Of a DNA stretch of 64,000 nucleotides, positions 33,001 through 44,512 are shown piece by piece (the first letter of the stretch is position 1; each line of letters starts with the position of its first letter). The notes under the pieces are model-generated. The model was not told the origin of the DNA. It did no database searches and saw nothing but the letters and a program-made list of their open reading frames with translations. A program made the position numbers and the translations under genes. Source of the DNA: Tubulanus polymorphus (taxonomy: Eukaryota > Nemertea > Palaeonemertea > Tubulaniformes > Tubulanidae); contig NC_134031.1 of the NCBI RefSeq assembly GCF_964204645.1, forward strand, positions 15,187,307 to 15,251,306, in the 5' to 3' direction.

Positions 33001-36000
33001 TGTTACACTAAATATCATACGGAAGGATTTCATGCCCCAAAGTAACTCCGCATCTTGGAGGCAAAAAATTCAAAATTTTCTATGACATAGGTGCCCTTCC
33101 GCAGATGAGCGGTACTCAGAAACCTAGGCTAGTTCCACCCCTGGAAATGAACGAGTTGTTGCTTCGAATAATCAACTGGGTTTCGAAACGTTGTATCCTA
33201 CCTGTTCAACTTTACACAGTTTATCCACGTGTCCCTGATAATGCTTCATGCAATCCTCGGCCAGGTGCAAATGTGTCGAATATTTACTCAGTTCTTTCTG
33301 ATATTGCGGCATCTTTTTAATCATTTGCGATAAATCTCTCATCGACGATTTGTCGTCGGATTTCATGCGTTTCTCGACCAGGAATGCTTTCAATTGTTTC
33401 GTAACTTGCCTGAAATTCATAGATTGAATCATAGTCACATTTAGAGTTCAATTAAGCCTATCTTAATAAGCCCTATAACCGATCTAATGATTTTAAGACC
33501 AGACCTAATTTACTTTAACCAAGGGGTTAACTCATTTCATTATAAATTGAGCTTACCCCGGATTAACCTTTCAGTGCTGACTTATTAACACCCTGTAGTG
33601 CTGAAGATAATTTAAAAATTTTGAAAAATTCCACCTTAGTGTGTTGAATAACAGGAATAGCACTATAGTGCGTCTACACCCTGGCACGGTATGTCGTTAG
33701 TTACTAATATTTCACTATATTTGACAGGTGCTGCCATCTTTTAAGAGAGAAAAATACTAATTACTATTTAAATCAATACACCGCAGTGCGGTGTACTTGC
33801 AAAATCCATCACTGATTCGTACACCACACTGCGGTATAGACGCACTGAAAGGGTTAAGGTTTATACTAGTCAATAAAACTGGTCCCAGTGGTTTAACCCA
33901 CAATCAATGACTGGTCCTTTGTCGATCCACTAGGATTCACAGGTTTGAATACTGATGGCAGTAGACAGTCATGCCTGATCAGCGTATATGAATAGATGTA
34001 CAGTAGATCACCTGGGACTGGAAAAGTTTGTCCGAATTAAAACGAAATCCGAATTATATTCTCCCAATCGACAAGAAATAACCGAGAGGACACTGGGAAT
34101 TTTAGTCCGAAATAAGTAAAAATCCGAATAAAACCGGTCCGAATTAAAAGAGTAGTACTGGATCCAGTTCCACAGTTCAAGATTTGCCTCAAGAGTTAAC
34201 TCATTGAAATAAACTATCCTGGTAATCTTAACTCGGAGTTAACTCTAACTCACAAGTGTGGAACAGGGTCGCTGTAGCGTAAACTTACTGCGAAACAATA
34301 GCTATATGCTGATGTCTGAGTCCACACCATAAATCATCGTTTTCATCCAGTAAAACTTCTTTCTCTTGAACGTCGCCGGGACTCACGGTGTTCTCATATC
34401 TATAACCGATAAAATCATTGTCAATTGTTAAACTCTGTCGCCTCGGCAAACTCAGGTAGGACCCACGGCGAGTAAAATCAACGAACTCACTTGTAAACGT
34501 CGTTATCGATCGGCAGTAAATCGTAAGCCATCGCTTGAAACGTCAATTCATGCAGCAACAACGAGACAGGGTCGAAACCACGGTCCAGAATCAATAACTG
34601 GGAACGATCTTTCTGAGGTCCCTGTTTAGAAATCAATATCATCTTTCATTCATTTCATCTACTTTCTTTTTATACCACATCTGAACAGTGTATTTAAATA
34701 TAGATCTAAGGCTATATTTAACCCCCTCTCCCGACCTCTACCCCTCACACGGTTTACCCCTCTACCTCTCCCCTCACATGGCTTTCCCTACTACCTCTCC
34801 CCACCTCTAACCCTCATATGGTTTACCCCTCTACCCCTACCCATATCCCTGACGTGGTTTTAGTCTACCCCTCACACGGTTAAAGCCTACCTCTCCCCTC
34901 CTCTACCCCTCACACGGTTTACCTCTCTACCTCTACCCCTCACATGGTTAAATCCTACCTCTCCCCTACCCCTCACATGGTTTAAGCCTACCTCTACCCT
35001 ACCGCTAACATGGTTTAAGCCTACATCTCCCTACCTCTACCCCTCACATCGTTTAAGCCTACCTCTCCCCTACCCCTCACATGGTTCAAGACTACCTCTC
35101 CCCTACCCCTCACATGGTTTAAGCCTACCTCTCCCCTACCCCTCACATGGTTTTAGCCTACCTCTCCCCTACCCCTCACATGGTTTAAGCCTACCTCTCC
35201 CCTACCCCTCACATGGTTTAAGCCTACCTCTCCCCTACCCCTCATATGGTTTAAGCCTACCTCTCCCCTACCCCTCACATGGTTTAAGCATACCTCTCCC
35301 CTACCTCTCACATGGTTTGAGCCTACCTATCCCCTACCCCTCAAATGGTTTAAGCCTACCTCTCCCCTACCCCTCGTATGGTTTAAGCCTACCTCTCCCC
35401 TACCCCTCATATGGTTTAAGCATACCTCTCCCCTACCCCTCACATGGTTTAAGCCTACCTTTCCCCTTCCCCTAACATGGTTTAAGCCTACCTCTCCCAT
35501 AGTGGCATCGTCTGCCTTGTAGGCATCGAGTTTCTGTTGAACCATCTGAGCGAATTCGAAGTTATTAGGTTGAAACGCCCCTCGGTAACGGATCGAAGGG
35601 TATTCACCCAGACTAGCGCACAGCGTGGCTAACTGTTCGGCGATCCGTTCCAGATGCATGTTACGTCCAGCCTGAAGTACCGGGTTATAGTAAAACTGAA
35701 ACGTCTGAGGAGCATCCAGAGAGAACACCTGCAATACACACACGAAATACCGTATAACACAATACGAGTGAACACTTACAACTCGTACAACATAACAACC
35801 CACTGAATGCCACACAAGGCATTATTAACAGGTTTGATGTTTCTTTTTCCCAATGGGGGTAAGATCAGAGAAGAACCTTAGACCAAGAAACCCTGTCGCC
35901 ACCAGGGTTTGAACCCATAAATTCTGGATTGACGAGACCAGTGACCGGCAGCTTAATACGTTCACTGCCACCTAGTGGTTTAATGTCCGGTCGCCATTGC

Positions 36001-39000
36001 CAACGCTAATTTTTGACATTATACAATTTATATACTGCCAGCACTATTTGTACATTGATAGATAAATACACTGATCTATTTTAGTGTAAAAAACCAATGA
36101 CGAGATAACTCGTCACTGGCACTGGTGAAGAGATTCTCAATTTTTTCTTGTCCCCATTGCCAGTGAAAAGCGTGAAAATCAAATAAAAATCTAATAAAGA
36201 ATAAAAGTTTTATTTTAAAAATGATATAGAATGATTTTAGCCGTTATAATCTCTCTAAATATTGGCCGGAAAAGAAGCTAAAATGCATTGCTTTCTGAAG
36301 ATTTTTTTGAAAAAATTTCAAGTGTGCACCAGACTTGAGTTACCCCCATAAATAATATCTTAGTCTCTCCATACTGCCAGACAATTATTATCTGGTTTCT
36401 CGCCTCTGCCAGGTCATTCATAACGCTGTAAAATGACATTGAATCGATGACGATATAACTCCATGCACCCACCATGACGATTTATCTCGTCAGCGGCAGC
36501 GAACGTGTTAACCCCATCGGCCACTGCGCCTCTCCTAGAAACTCAATGCTGAAGTCGTCGACAGTTGAGACAATTATTTAGTTGATGACTTTCAATTAGG
36601 AAATCGAATTAGAAACACAAATTGTAAACTCAAAAACAGAAGCGACTTCAGTAGTGTTATGACTTATCTGAATGATGACTTATACTTAGTAAATTGAAAT
36701 AGAATTGCTAAAAAATAGAGACCACTTCAGTAATGTTACGACTTATCTAAATGATGACTTATACTTTGAAAATTGAATCGTTAATACAAATTTAGACTAA
36801 AAATAGAGTTGACTTCAGTTGTCAATGCGACAATTTATTCTAACTTTTGAGGGTAATTAGCGATTAAGTTCCGAATAATCATTACCTGACTTTCATACGG
36901 TAGGAAAGCTATGTTGATTTCTTTAAGAGTCTTGATGAATTTCGCCACGTACGATTTACACAATTCATTAAACAACTGATCAGGGCAGGCTGGAAAATAG
37001 ACAGGATACGATAAACAAACCATCGGGGCAGGCTAGAGAATAGAGTAGATGCAATAAACGAAATAGATTCGATTCTTAGATAAGAGTTAACATCTTCACT
37101 ACTGCAGATAATGTAACGCCCCCCACCAGGATTCGAACCGGATGGCATTATTCAATTCAAATCAATTCGGCATTAAAGGTACTGTTTGTTTTTTTTGGTT
37201 TTTGTCGCTTAGATCTTGGTTTCCCAGGACTAAACCCTATTGGATTATTCATTCAACCTCACGATAGGACGGCCTTTGAAGTGTTGCCCGCACGCTGTAA
37301 GCAGGCAGCAGGACTCGAACCCTCCATCTATAAGTTAAAATTGGAACTAAATTGAAGCGGATGGTTATTTAGTACGACGACACACCAGCGGCATAGTGAC
37401 TCACGACACCAGAGCAATTGTAGTAAACGCATATATTTGCGATGGAATGGAAACAAAGAGGTTTTAAGATCGGTCTATTTCCAATATTCTAACCATTAAT
37501 AACTATGGAAACCTGTCCCCAATTCTTATGTTTTGTTGCCTTTTCAGAGAATTTCAGTTCAAATACAAATACGTTTTCAAATAAATCTGATTAGACGGAA
37601 TGAAGAATGATTTAAACGGATGTATTTATGTGTAACAGCTTACGGAGCTTACCTTCAGTGAAATAGACATGAGCCGCTCGGTACATTTTAGTAGCTCCCG
37701 TAAAATCTGACATCAGCTGCCGCATCGACTATAAATATAGAAAAACGATGTTTCATTCTAACTGCAGGGATGAAAATGACCCATATTGAAAAAGTCGGAA
37801 AATATTTTTAAAAAAAGAATTTTTTGTGGGGAATAAAAATCAGTTACTTTTAGCCAAAAAACTTACTTTCTTTTGGTCAAAATGTTAATAGTTTGGGCCT
37901 GAATTAGAGTCGCTTTTTGAATGAGACGCCATTTTGGTTTCTCCGACTCCACAGTTGTGCTAACTACCTCAGAAAACTGTCTTAAGGAGCACTCCTAACT
38001 GCGGAACGCTCCGATGTGACGCCCGCGATTGAGACGATTTACACCGATCTCAGGAATAAAGAAAATGTTAGAAAAGGTCGGAAATCCGTCTATGGTCGGA
38101 AGACTTTCATCCCTGTAACTGTGAGAGGAGGGGAGGGGTCAGCTGGTCAGGGGGTGTTTTTACCTTTTCCGTCGGAGTTAACAGATAAATACATTCTAAC
38201 AATGGAAGCGGTTCACGTCTTTTACCGATATCTTCAACCACTACAAATATATAAAATACAATCACCATCAGTATCTTACACACAGAGTACAGGGGGGAGG
38301 GGTCGTTTAACAAAACCACAGACAGGTTACTGAATGGGGGTGGGGACGATGTAGTTAGTTACATAATCGTTATTGGTAAGCTTTTATAATTGGATGGGCT
38401 TTTACCAACGTGAAAATATCCGATCGTAAAACTAAACCACAGACAGGTTACTGACTATCATTTTGGCTGACAACAAACAACAAACATAGTTCATGATTCA
38501 TTTACTGACTAGGGGGGTAGGGGTAATCTCACCAATCAACCTTTTTGAAAACAACTATAAGATACTAAACTAGGAAAGACCAGCAAGGCTTGTGAGGTGT
38601 ATTGATGGAGATGGGGTGAGTGGGTAATACTGACGTGTAATACCCTCACACATGAAAGCGGAGGGGAGTGAGGCATGAGGGTATAATACTTACAACTAAT
38701 ACCCTCAGGCTTCGACATGAAAGGGGAGGGGAATGAGGGGAATACTTAGGCTACATGTAATACCCTCAGATATAAAACTGAAAATAGAGGGGGAGTGAGG
38801 GGGTTATACTTATTTGTAATACCCTCATACAGGGGAAGGTAGTGAGGGTAATACTTATGTGTTATACAGCTATGAAACTGAAAGGGGAAGGGAGTGAGGG
38901 GGGCTGTAATGCATCAGTCAATGAAAGTCCTACGGGGGCCGGGAAACGAAAATTAGTGCAAATTAGCGCCGGCGCTAGGATCGCTCAATCAGGACTTTTC

Positions 39001-39928
39001 CCTGCTACCGGTACCGGTTATTTTTATCGCTGCTGTAGCGCTATGGATCGCCTACACACACAGGGATTCCTGCGCTATGGATCGCTTAAGTATGCAGGGA
39101 ATTGTGCGCTACGGATCGCCGTGGGATACGGGGAATACTTTAACACTGGACATCTGCAGTTTGAGAATCGTAAAAAATCTGAGATTCGATTTCTCTAAAC
39201 GATATTATCATAAAAATATTACAAACCAATGTTTGAAAAAAGTGATCTAATTGAGCTCTTAAAAATGGTAAAAATATGAATTTATGGAAATAAAAAGTTC
39301 GTAGTTGAAGATGGCACAAGCGGCGTTGCGGATCGACATTGCGGGTGAGGACGTCGGCGCTATTTGACGCTGTGGATCGGGTCCGTACACAAGGACTAAT
39401 CCCTAAAGCTGCGCTGTTACCGGTATGCGATCCACTCATTTTTTCCCTGGATCGCCTCTGTCTCGGCGCTATGGATCGCTAATTTTCATTTCCGGAGTGA
39501 GGGAGGGGGGCTGTAATACTTACGTGTAATACCCTCAGACATGATGTCACACATTTTACAACAAGATGAAATCATTCTCATCGATAACTGATCGACGACT
39601 AAAACTTTCCAGTCGTCTCTCTTTTTACTGTCATCACGAATCACATCCGCGATTATCTCTACAAATATCAAATCAGACAATTCAGTTTAATTTGGAATTG
39701 AATTGAATTGAAAAGAATCAGACAGTGAGTGACAGACAGTGACAGCTCAGTTTAGCTCGTCTGAAACAAGCTTCTATTTCATCAAATTCTTTCAATTGAA
39801 TGTTTTTAGGTTCTTCAGTAAATATTCTTGCGTTATCAAATCAGATAAAACAATGTTTTAATTATGGTTTTAAAAAGAGAATTGCGATTAAAAAACTCAC
39901 TCGTAGCCACTGCTTGTTTTAACGCCAT
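30086..39928 (-). CDS. STXBP1: Syntaxin-binding protein 1 (Munc18-1 / Rop / UNC-18), 15 coding exons, 593 aa
   Basis: Binds syntaxin-1 and the SNARE bundle and is required for synaptic vesicle docking and fusion at the presynaptic membrane. Exons on the minus strand, 5' to 3': 39901-39928, 39524-39658, 38164-38240, 37653-37728, 36886-36989, 35492-35728, 34491-34621, 34289-34399, 33202-33409, 32648-32786, 32014-32123, 30780-30896, 30616-30707, 30219-30373, 30086-30147 (TGA). Total 1782 nt, in phase. Family hallmarks include [68 protein letters not shown] and the C-terminal [19 protein letters not shown]. Length matches the human protein (594-603 aa). The start ATG gives MALKQAVAT, like the fly Rop start. 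Paralogues STXBP2/3 are less similar in the domain 3a region. Confidence 0.98.
30410..30555 (+). repeat. Tandem repeat in STXBP1 intron
   Basis: Five copies of a 29-nt unit, GAGTCATCTGAGCTGACTGC plus ACGACTCTA, in the intron between exons 14 (30219-30373) and 13 (30616-30707). Confidence 0.9.
31237..31441. mobile_element. TA-flanked MITE in STXBP1 intron
   Basis: The left end TACAGTGGAACCTCTCATCA and right end TAACGAGGTTCCGTTGCA are inverted and diverged. It belongs to the same family as 26796-26903. Confidence 0.6.
31498..31640. repeat. Imperfect CAG/CTG-rich repeat
   Basis: Runs of CAGCAGCAG alternate with GCTACAGCTACCAAAAG units in the STXBP1 intron between exons 12 and 11. It is intronic, so the predicted poly-Ala/Cys translations are not real. 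Confidence 0.85.
31955..32013 (-). repeat. Duplicated exon 11 end and donor, possible 45-nt exon extension
   Basis: On the minus strand the exon 11 end encodes GVPILQD followed by GTAAGTAG. Exactly 45 nt further on, a second copy encodes GVPILPD and is again followed by GTAAGTAG. The 45 nt between the donors (31969-32013) is open in the host frame and would add [15 protein letters not shown]. Family comparison supports the first donor as the usual one. Confidence 0.85.
32175..32616. mobile_element. MITE with GGGCCAA ends, split by a piggyBac-like insertion
   Basis: The left piece (GGGGCCAAAATCGGTTTCTG...) ends at GAATGCGC. The right piece resumes at TTTCCAAACTATTTCC and ends GATAACCGAAGTCGGCCC. 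An uninterrupted relative at about 50667-50830 reads GCGCATAATTTCCAAACTAT across the same point. Another relative is at 53052-53270. Confidence 0.8.
32225..32519. mobile_element. piggyBac-like MITE, nested copy, TTAA duplication
   Basis: TTAA flanks both ends. TIRs read CCCTTCCAATGT and the inverse of CACTGAAAGGG. It interrupts the GGGCCAA-ended MITE, so its limits are certain. Relatives are at 33563-33857 and at the left window edge (to 201). TTAA target and CCCTT-type ends are piggyBac hallmarks. No transposase is encoded. Confidence 0.85.
32849..33143. mobile_element. MITE with CAGGGGCGGATCCAG ends
   Basis: Ends CAGGGGCGGATCCAGCCT and AGGCTAGTTCCACCCCTG are inverted. The interior shares the AATGGGTAAACTTCTTA segment, inverted, with 8048-8385. 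It is in the STXBP1 intron between exons 10 and 9. Confidence 0.75.
33563..33857. mobile_element. piggyBac-like MITE, second copy
   Basis: TTAA at 33563-33566 and 33854-33857 bounds a sequence highly similar to 32225-32519, including CACTATGTTTGACAGGTGCT-like and GCGGTGTACTAGCAAAAT-like internal segments. It is in the STXBP1 intron before exon 9. Confidence 0.85.
34715..35510 (-). repeat. Array of STXBP1 exon 6 donor-like units
   Basis: About 25 copies of a ~33-nt unit which, on the minus strand, contains GGGGAGAGGTAGGCTTAAAC and CATGTGAGGGGTA. The true exon 6 ends ATGGGAGAG before GTAGGCTTAAACCATG. Each unit therefore repeats the exon edge and the GAGAG/GTAGGC donor. It fills most of the intron between exons 6 and 7. 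Confidence 0.92.
36975..37045 (-). repeat. Duplicated acceptor and start of STXBP1 exon 5
   Basis: The true acceptor (minus strand) is CTATTTTCCAG followed by CCTGCCCTGATCAG at 36989. About 45 bases upstream in the intron a copy reads CTATTCTCTAG followed by CCTGCCCCGATGGT. The copy keeps AG and the first dozen exon bases. Confidence 0.8.
38351..38457. mobile_element. Mutator-like MITE, copy 1
   Basis: A roughly 107-bp element with ends TAGTTAGTTAC and GGTTACTGACTA (inverted, imperfect) and internal AAGCTTTTATAATTGGATGG. Other copies are at 40352-40455, 40934-41047 and 41281-41390 (reverse). Confidence 0.7.
38530..39545 (-). repeat. Array of STXBP1 exon 2 donor-like units, interrupted by an insertion
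   Basis: The exon 2 end reads TCTGAGGGTATTACAC followed by GTAAGTATTAC on the minus strand. Five to six diverged copies of GAGGGTATTACACGTAAGTA, each followed by CCCCTCACTCCC-type sequence, lie at 38530-38900. The array is separated from the exon by a foreign element at about 38930-39495. Confidence 0.85.
38930..39495. mobile_element. Element inserted in the exon 2 donor array
   Basis: Left segment GAAACGAAAATTAGTGCAAA and right segment CGCTAATTTTCATTTCC are inverted. Several GGATCGC-containing words repeat near both ends. It interrupts the donor array, which resumes at 39496. The class is not recognised. Confidence 0.55.
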
Positions 39929-40351
39929 TTTGATTGTATACACACTGCGCAGTACGAGGCATCGCCGACTCCGGCTCCATTTACAAACATCACTATGAAC
40001 CGACGATAGTTAGCTTTATCCACGATATAATTAAAACCATTGCTCCAAGGAAACAGATGATTCTTAGAATTATGAAATAAATGGTTAATGTATTTTTATG
40101 TGGTAGTATGATTTTGTTTTGAAAATGGTTTGTTGTGATACTCAGTACGACTCCATTGCGCTAATTATCGACGAGCGCTATTTGCGGTAGGTCATACACC
40201 GAATTATTCGTTTAATCGTTGAATAGGGCATACAGCCACTGTAATACGAGATATCATTTACTTTTCATGTTGACCGTAGATTTTTCTCGAATTTGTGTGG
40301 AGGAATTCATAGACTATGACCGATTTTTTATGAGTTATGAGAATAGTGCCT

Positions 40352-40455
40352 GTAGTTATTACCTAATCGTTGGGTAAGCTTTTTATAATCGAATGGGCTT
40401 CAACCGGTGAAAATACTCGATCGTGAAACTAAACCACAGACAGGTTACTGACTAA
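40352..40455. mobile_element. Mutator-like MITE, copy 2
   Basis: Same family as 38351-38457, slightly diverged. Its edges are less clear, with only a partial flanking repeat (AGTGCCTG against AGAGCCTG). Confidence 0.6.
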
Positions 40456-40933
40456 AGAGCCTGACACAAAAGGTACCTAAGATGGGGTCAAAAACCTTTT
40501 GTGTTCAGGCCCCTGTGAAAATCGGCACAGAATCTGCATTGCAGCCTCATGCGGGCTGTGGCCTCTGAAACCGGAGCACTGCTGTCCATCACACATATGA
40601 AACCATAGGCCCAGCATCTGAAACCGGGCCCAGGCCCTACGGTCAAATCTGACCAAAAGAACTGTTTGTTTCTCAGTTTCAGGAAAAGTCAGTCGAGTAT
40701 AAACTGTTAATTACTGTGATGTGTGTCTATAGTAATGGATTTTCAGTCCCTCCTCGAGTGATAGCATTGTTTCATGTGCAGAAACGTATTTTTCAGTCGT
40801 GTTTGTAAAGTAATTAGTCATTTATGTTCTCTCTGTCTTTGTTTAAGGCATGTTGTTGTCTACTCACCATCGGCGTCCCCAGGATTTCTTTGGGGAGTTC
40901 GTTTTTAGGAATAGGAGGGGCCTAGGGACGCCC

Positions 40934-41047
40934 TAGTTAGTTACCTAATCGTTGGTGGTAAGCTTTTTATAATCGGATGGGCTTATACCAATGTGGTTTG
41001 TGAAAATATCCGATTGTGAAACTAAACCACAGACAGGTTACTGACTA
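40934..41047. mobile_element. Mutator-like MITE, copy 3, with 10-bp target duplication
   Basis: Flanked by AGGGACGCCC at 40924-40933 and again at 41048-41057. Ends are TAGTTAGTTACC and GGTTACTGACTA. A 9-10-bp duplication is typical of the Mutator superfamily. It is non-coding. Confidence 0.8.
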
Positions 41048-41280
41048 AGGGACGCCCATGCTCACTGTCTGTCACCTTTGTTTTTCCCTAAGTTTTTGTT
41101 ACTATCCGGGAATAAGGCATTGTTGAGATGGAAGAGGACACAAAATACACACTTTTAGTTTGCAGTTTGTACTGAGCAGTTGTTTTGGTCGGAAGCCGAC
41201 CTGACATTGAGATTAATAGATTTTATCAAAATTGAACGTTTTTGACCACTCATGATTTATTTGCCGAGCTAGTTCCCAAG

Positions 41281-41390
41281 TAGTCAGTAACCTGACTGGT
41301 TTAGTTTCACAATGGGATATTTTCAAAGACCACAAGGTATTAGCCCATCTGATTAGAAAAAGCTTACCACCAACGATTAGGTAACTAACT
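41281..41390. mobile_element. Mutator-like MITE, copy 4, reverse orientation
   Basis: Flanked by AGTTCCCAAG (41271-41280) and AGTTCCCGAG (41391-41400), a 10-bp duplication with one change. It is in opposite orientation to 40934-41047. Confidence 0.8.
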
Positions 41391-41459
41391 AGTTCCCGAG
41401 GGTCTGAAAATCCAAGTAGCCTACTATATTCAATTCATAAAAATCTTTATTAATCCGAA

Positions 41460-43150
41460 AAGTACAAGCTTTGTAGGATAAAACAAGTTAATAAAGATGC
41501 AACACGACAATACAATGCAATTTACAAAACGCGACTTAACATAACATAACCACGCATAAAAAAGAGACCTATTGTCGTCAACCATTACTCTTGAGATAAT
41601 TATCGCAATTAACCAAACTTGTCAATATAAATTGTATTTAATCTGGCAGTTTGACGATAGTCTTAGACCAAGCAGTAATTTCTGTGAGTACCAGTGAGTA
41701 GTTTGTATTTCATTAATTAGCTGTCTGTGATGCTACCAGAGCCTATGGGTATAGCCTATATATATAGTCAGAGAGAGAGTCAGAAAGTTATTCTGATTTT
41801 ACATCTCTCTGTGACGAAATCGAAATATAAACGTACATGTATTGTTATATCTTGCTTTTTCGCTGATATTTACAGGTAAGCTAGATTCTGTTTTTATGTA
41901 GTCAAATTTAAAGTCAACATTTGACCGGGCCCGATTCATCACAGTTTTAGGTTTATGATCCAGTAAAAGATAACCGTACGGTCCCTTCCTTGGTCGCATC
42001 TCTAATGAAGGCCGCTTCAATCTCGTAAAACAACCCGTTATTTATCTTATATATATCTTATGTATATTCCGAGTATTTGTCTGTTTTCTAGCGTTCTGGC
42101 GACAAATGCGGTAAAACGCTATCTCGTAAAGACAACTTGGCAAGGCATAAAATAACGTGTATACAGGAAAAGACATATGAAACCTGGGTTGCACAAGGTT
42201 ACCGTAATTTCCGCATGACGACCGTTTGAAACGCAATACGCTCAACTCGACGCGCGGGGACACACAAACCAGCGTCCGGAACTATCTAAGTGATGTTTTA
42301 GCGGCTATTAGTGAAATGCTATACACTCGTTCGAATGACATGATCCGTACGTATATGGCTAACGAGCATCGAATCTAAAAGGAAACATTGAATTTCCTTT
42401 TTCGTACCGTTGGACGAACTAACGGTCGAATGTATATACTCGGTAGAATAATCCGAGTTCTACAGTCGAATGAGGATTTGTCTTTGGGTGGGTTAATTTT
42501 TCATCGTACGTTCATTCGAATGCCGTTATTTTGGTGATGTACGTCGTAAACGAGTCGAGGTCGATTCGACCAGTTTACGCAAAACAAAAGATGCATCTTT
42601 TCGATCGATAGTGACTGTATGATTTATGTCTCGTCAGGTCGTTAATGATGGCAAAGGCGCGTGCGGATAATGACCCTCGTTATGACGTCATACGTAAATG
42701 CGATCGTCCGACGCAAAATCGCGCGCGCATAAATCATCTGACGGCTATTCTTCAATATTTGTTTTCGCAGGGTACATTTTCGGATATTGTACCAAACGGT
42801 GCAAAAATAATGACGTGTTACATTCATGGATATAAAGTTCTTGGAGACTTGAGATTATCTACCAAATGCAACTTGGTAATTAACCTGAAACATACAAATA
42901 GGTGTAGCCTATTCCTGAATTGAAAAAGAGTATTTTCCGTCTGAATTCTGCACTCGTGATTATATTGATTACGTCGGACCTATTCCCGCTATAATAGAAT
43001 ACATGTATTACAATTATTTTCATATCTCTCTCATGTCGCATTGTTGCAAATTTGAAAAATGATTTTTACATAACTGAAAACTAGAGATTTACGCGGTTTG
43101 AATGTTGCTGAAACTCAAAATCCATCCATGGACAGATGAAATATGATACA
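41460..43150. other. Intergenic, possible transposon debris, no intact gene
   Basis: There are short open frames on both strands but none is recognised. A plus-strand segment near 42100-42165 translates to CGKTLSRKDNLARHKITC, a zinc-finger-like pattern. Such fingers often precede the polymerase of Polinton-like elements, and a polymerase relic lies 1.5 kb downstream. The link is an inference. Confidence 0.35.
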
Positions 43151-43629
43151 ACACACATCACGGATAGTTTTTAAAAAAGAGAAAAAAATGACCCAACAAT
43201 ACGGGACAAAAGTACCCTAACAAAATGGCGGCTAGCAACTGTAAAATGGTTTATCCCGACGGTCTAAGTTCGAGCAGGGACCCTGGCTCGAGCGAGAGGA
43301 CCGATTTATTCAAGCGGCATAGCGATCGGATCGTCAGTCGAAAACTTTCATTTTTGATATGCAACGCGAGTTGGTCGAATCTACGAGCGATTATCTAACA
43401 AATCGCTCGTAGGTAGAATACTGTCGTTCGGATGTGGACATTCTAATGCAACCCGTGATAAATTCTTTGCTCTTTCGTCCGTTGATCCATTTCGTATAAT
43501 AGCATTACTAATTAGATAAAACCCCACTATGAACAGACGTGACACAAATTAAAAGAATCTAACTTTTTGAAACCGGCGACAATAGGCTAAATACCATCGG
43601 GCGGTATAAGCCTGGCGCAAAATTTTTAA

Positions 43630-43845
43630 TGGTGGTTATTAACTGGTTGAAATGGATGTCCACAACGGACGACATTATGGAGTCCAAGACGCGTTGAACG
43701 GCGGCGGTAAGGTATCGATTGATCGCTTTAAGTGGACGGCTATCACGCCGCCGAATCCTACAACATGTACGAATTTCACGGTTGCTTTTATCACGGATGC
43801 CCGAGATGTTTTAAAAATACCGATTTGATATCTACAGTACGACCC
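43630..43845 (+). pseudogene. Relic of a protein-primed type B DNA polymerase (Polinton/Maverick-like)
   Basis: A short segment near 43760-43810 encodes a YEFHGCFYHGC motif, which recurs in protein-primed B-family polymerases of Polinton/Maverick and related mobile elements. The preceding segment, in another frame, resembles the sequence that normally lies just upstream of this motif. At least one single-base frame change separates them, and stops occur soon after. The reading frame is broken and very short, so no function is expected. No terminal repeats, integrase or capsid gene was seen nearby. Confidence 0.5.
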
Positions 43846-44512
43846 GATCGTAAATTCGGTGAATAATGTCGGGCCGCATTAGAAAAAACTTCAGAAATAA
43901 GGGTTTGGGTACGTTATAATTTTGTGGAGTTTTAGGAGCACGAATGTCGTGACTTGTTGAAAGAAAACGCCGCACGTTTGTAGATTTTACCAAGAAATCT
44001 GATATTCTCGATCCTTTAACCACGTGACACATATTTCGTATTTTAATATATCAATTAACACGTGTACATAATTGTTTATTCACATTATTCATTATATCTA
44101 TTGTGTGCATTTCTATCTTATTTATTGTGTATCCATTCTCAATAAAATGAAAAATAAACAATTTAAAATAATTTGTCGCTTTATTTATTGCGAAATAACG
44201 GGCGCAAAAATTAATCAATAGCGCACAAAAACGAATCATCGTTAATGGTTTTTTTTAGCGCTAGGATGTTTTTGCGCGGTAAGATTGGCTTTTACGTGGT
44301 AAGATGTTTTTTTAAAAACTAAACTGAGGATTTTTTAAATGCGCGTTTCAATTGGATATTCTTATGTTAAAAGTTATTGATTTTTAATCTTTCTGTACTG
44401 GCGAACGAGGCCGGGGCCGTGTTTCAGACGTGTGGCCGCGGCCGCGCCAGGAGCTGGGTTTCAGACCCTACCACATTCCTTGAAACCTTTAGCAAATGCA
44501 GAATTAGATTTA

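Larger units (their letters stand above)
39929..41460. other. Upstream region of STXBP1, MITE-rich
   Basis: Contains the presumed STXBP1 promoter next to 39928, three Mutator-like MITEs (separate entries) and a roughly 60-bp hairpin at 40462-40510 whose arms are CCTGACACAAAAGGT and ACCTTTTGTGTTCAGG. No coding exon is recognised. Confidence 0.55.

Noticed and set aside
41799-42020. 73-aa minus-strand open frame
   Set aside because: Looks protein-like in composition but I cannot match it to any family.
42645-42923. 92-aa plus-strand open frame
   Set aside because: No recognisable motif, no splice context and no family match; kept only as part of possible transposon debris.
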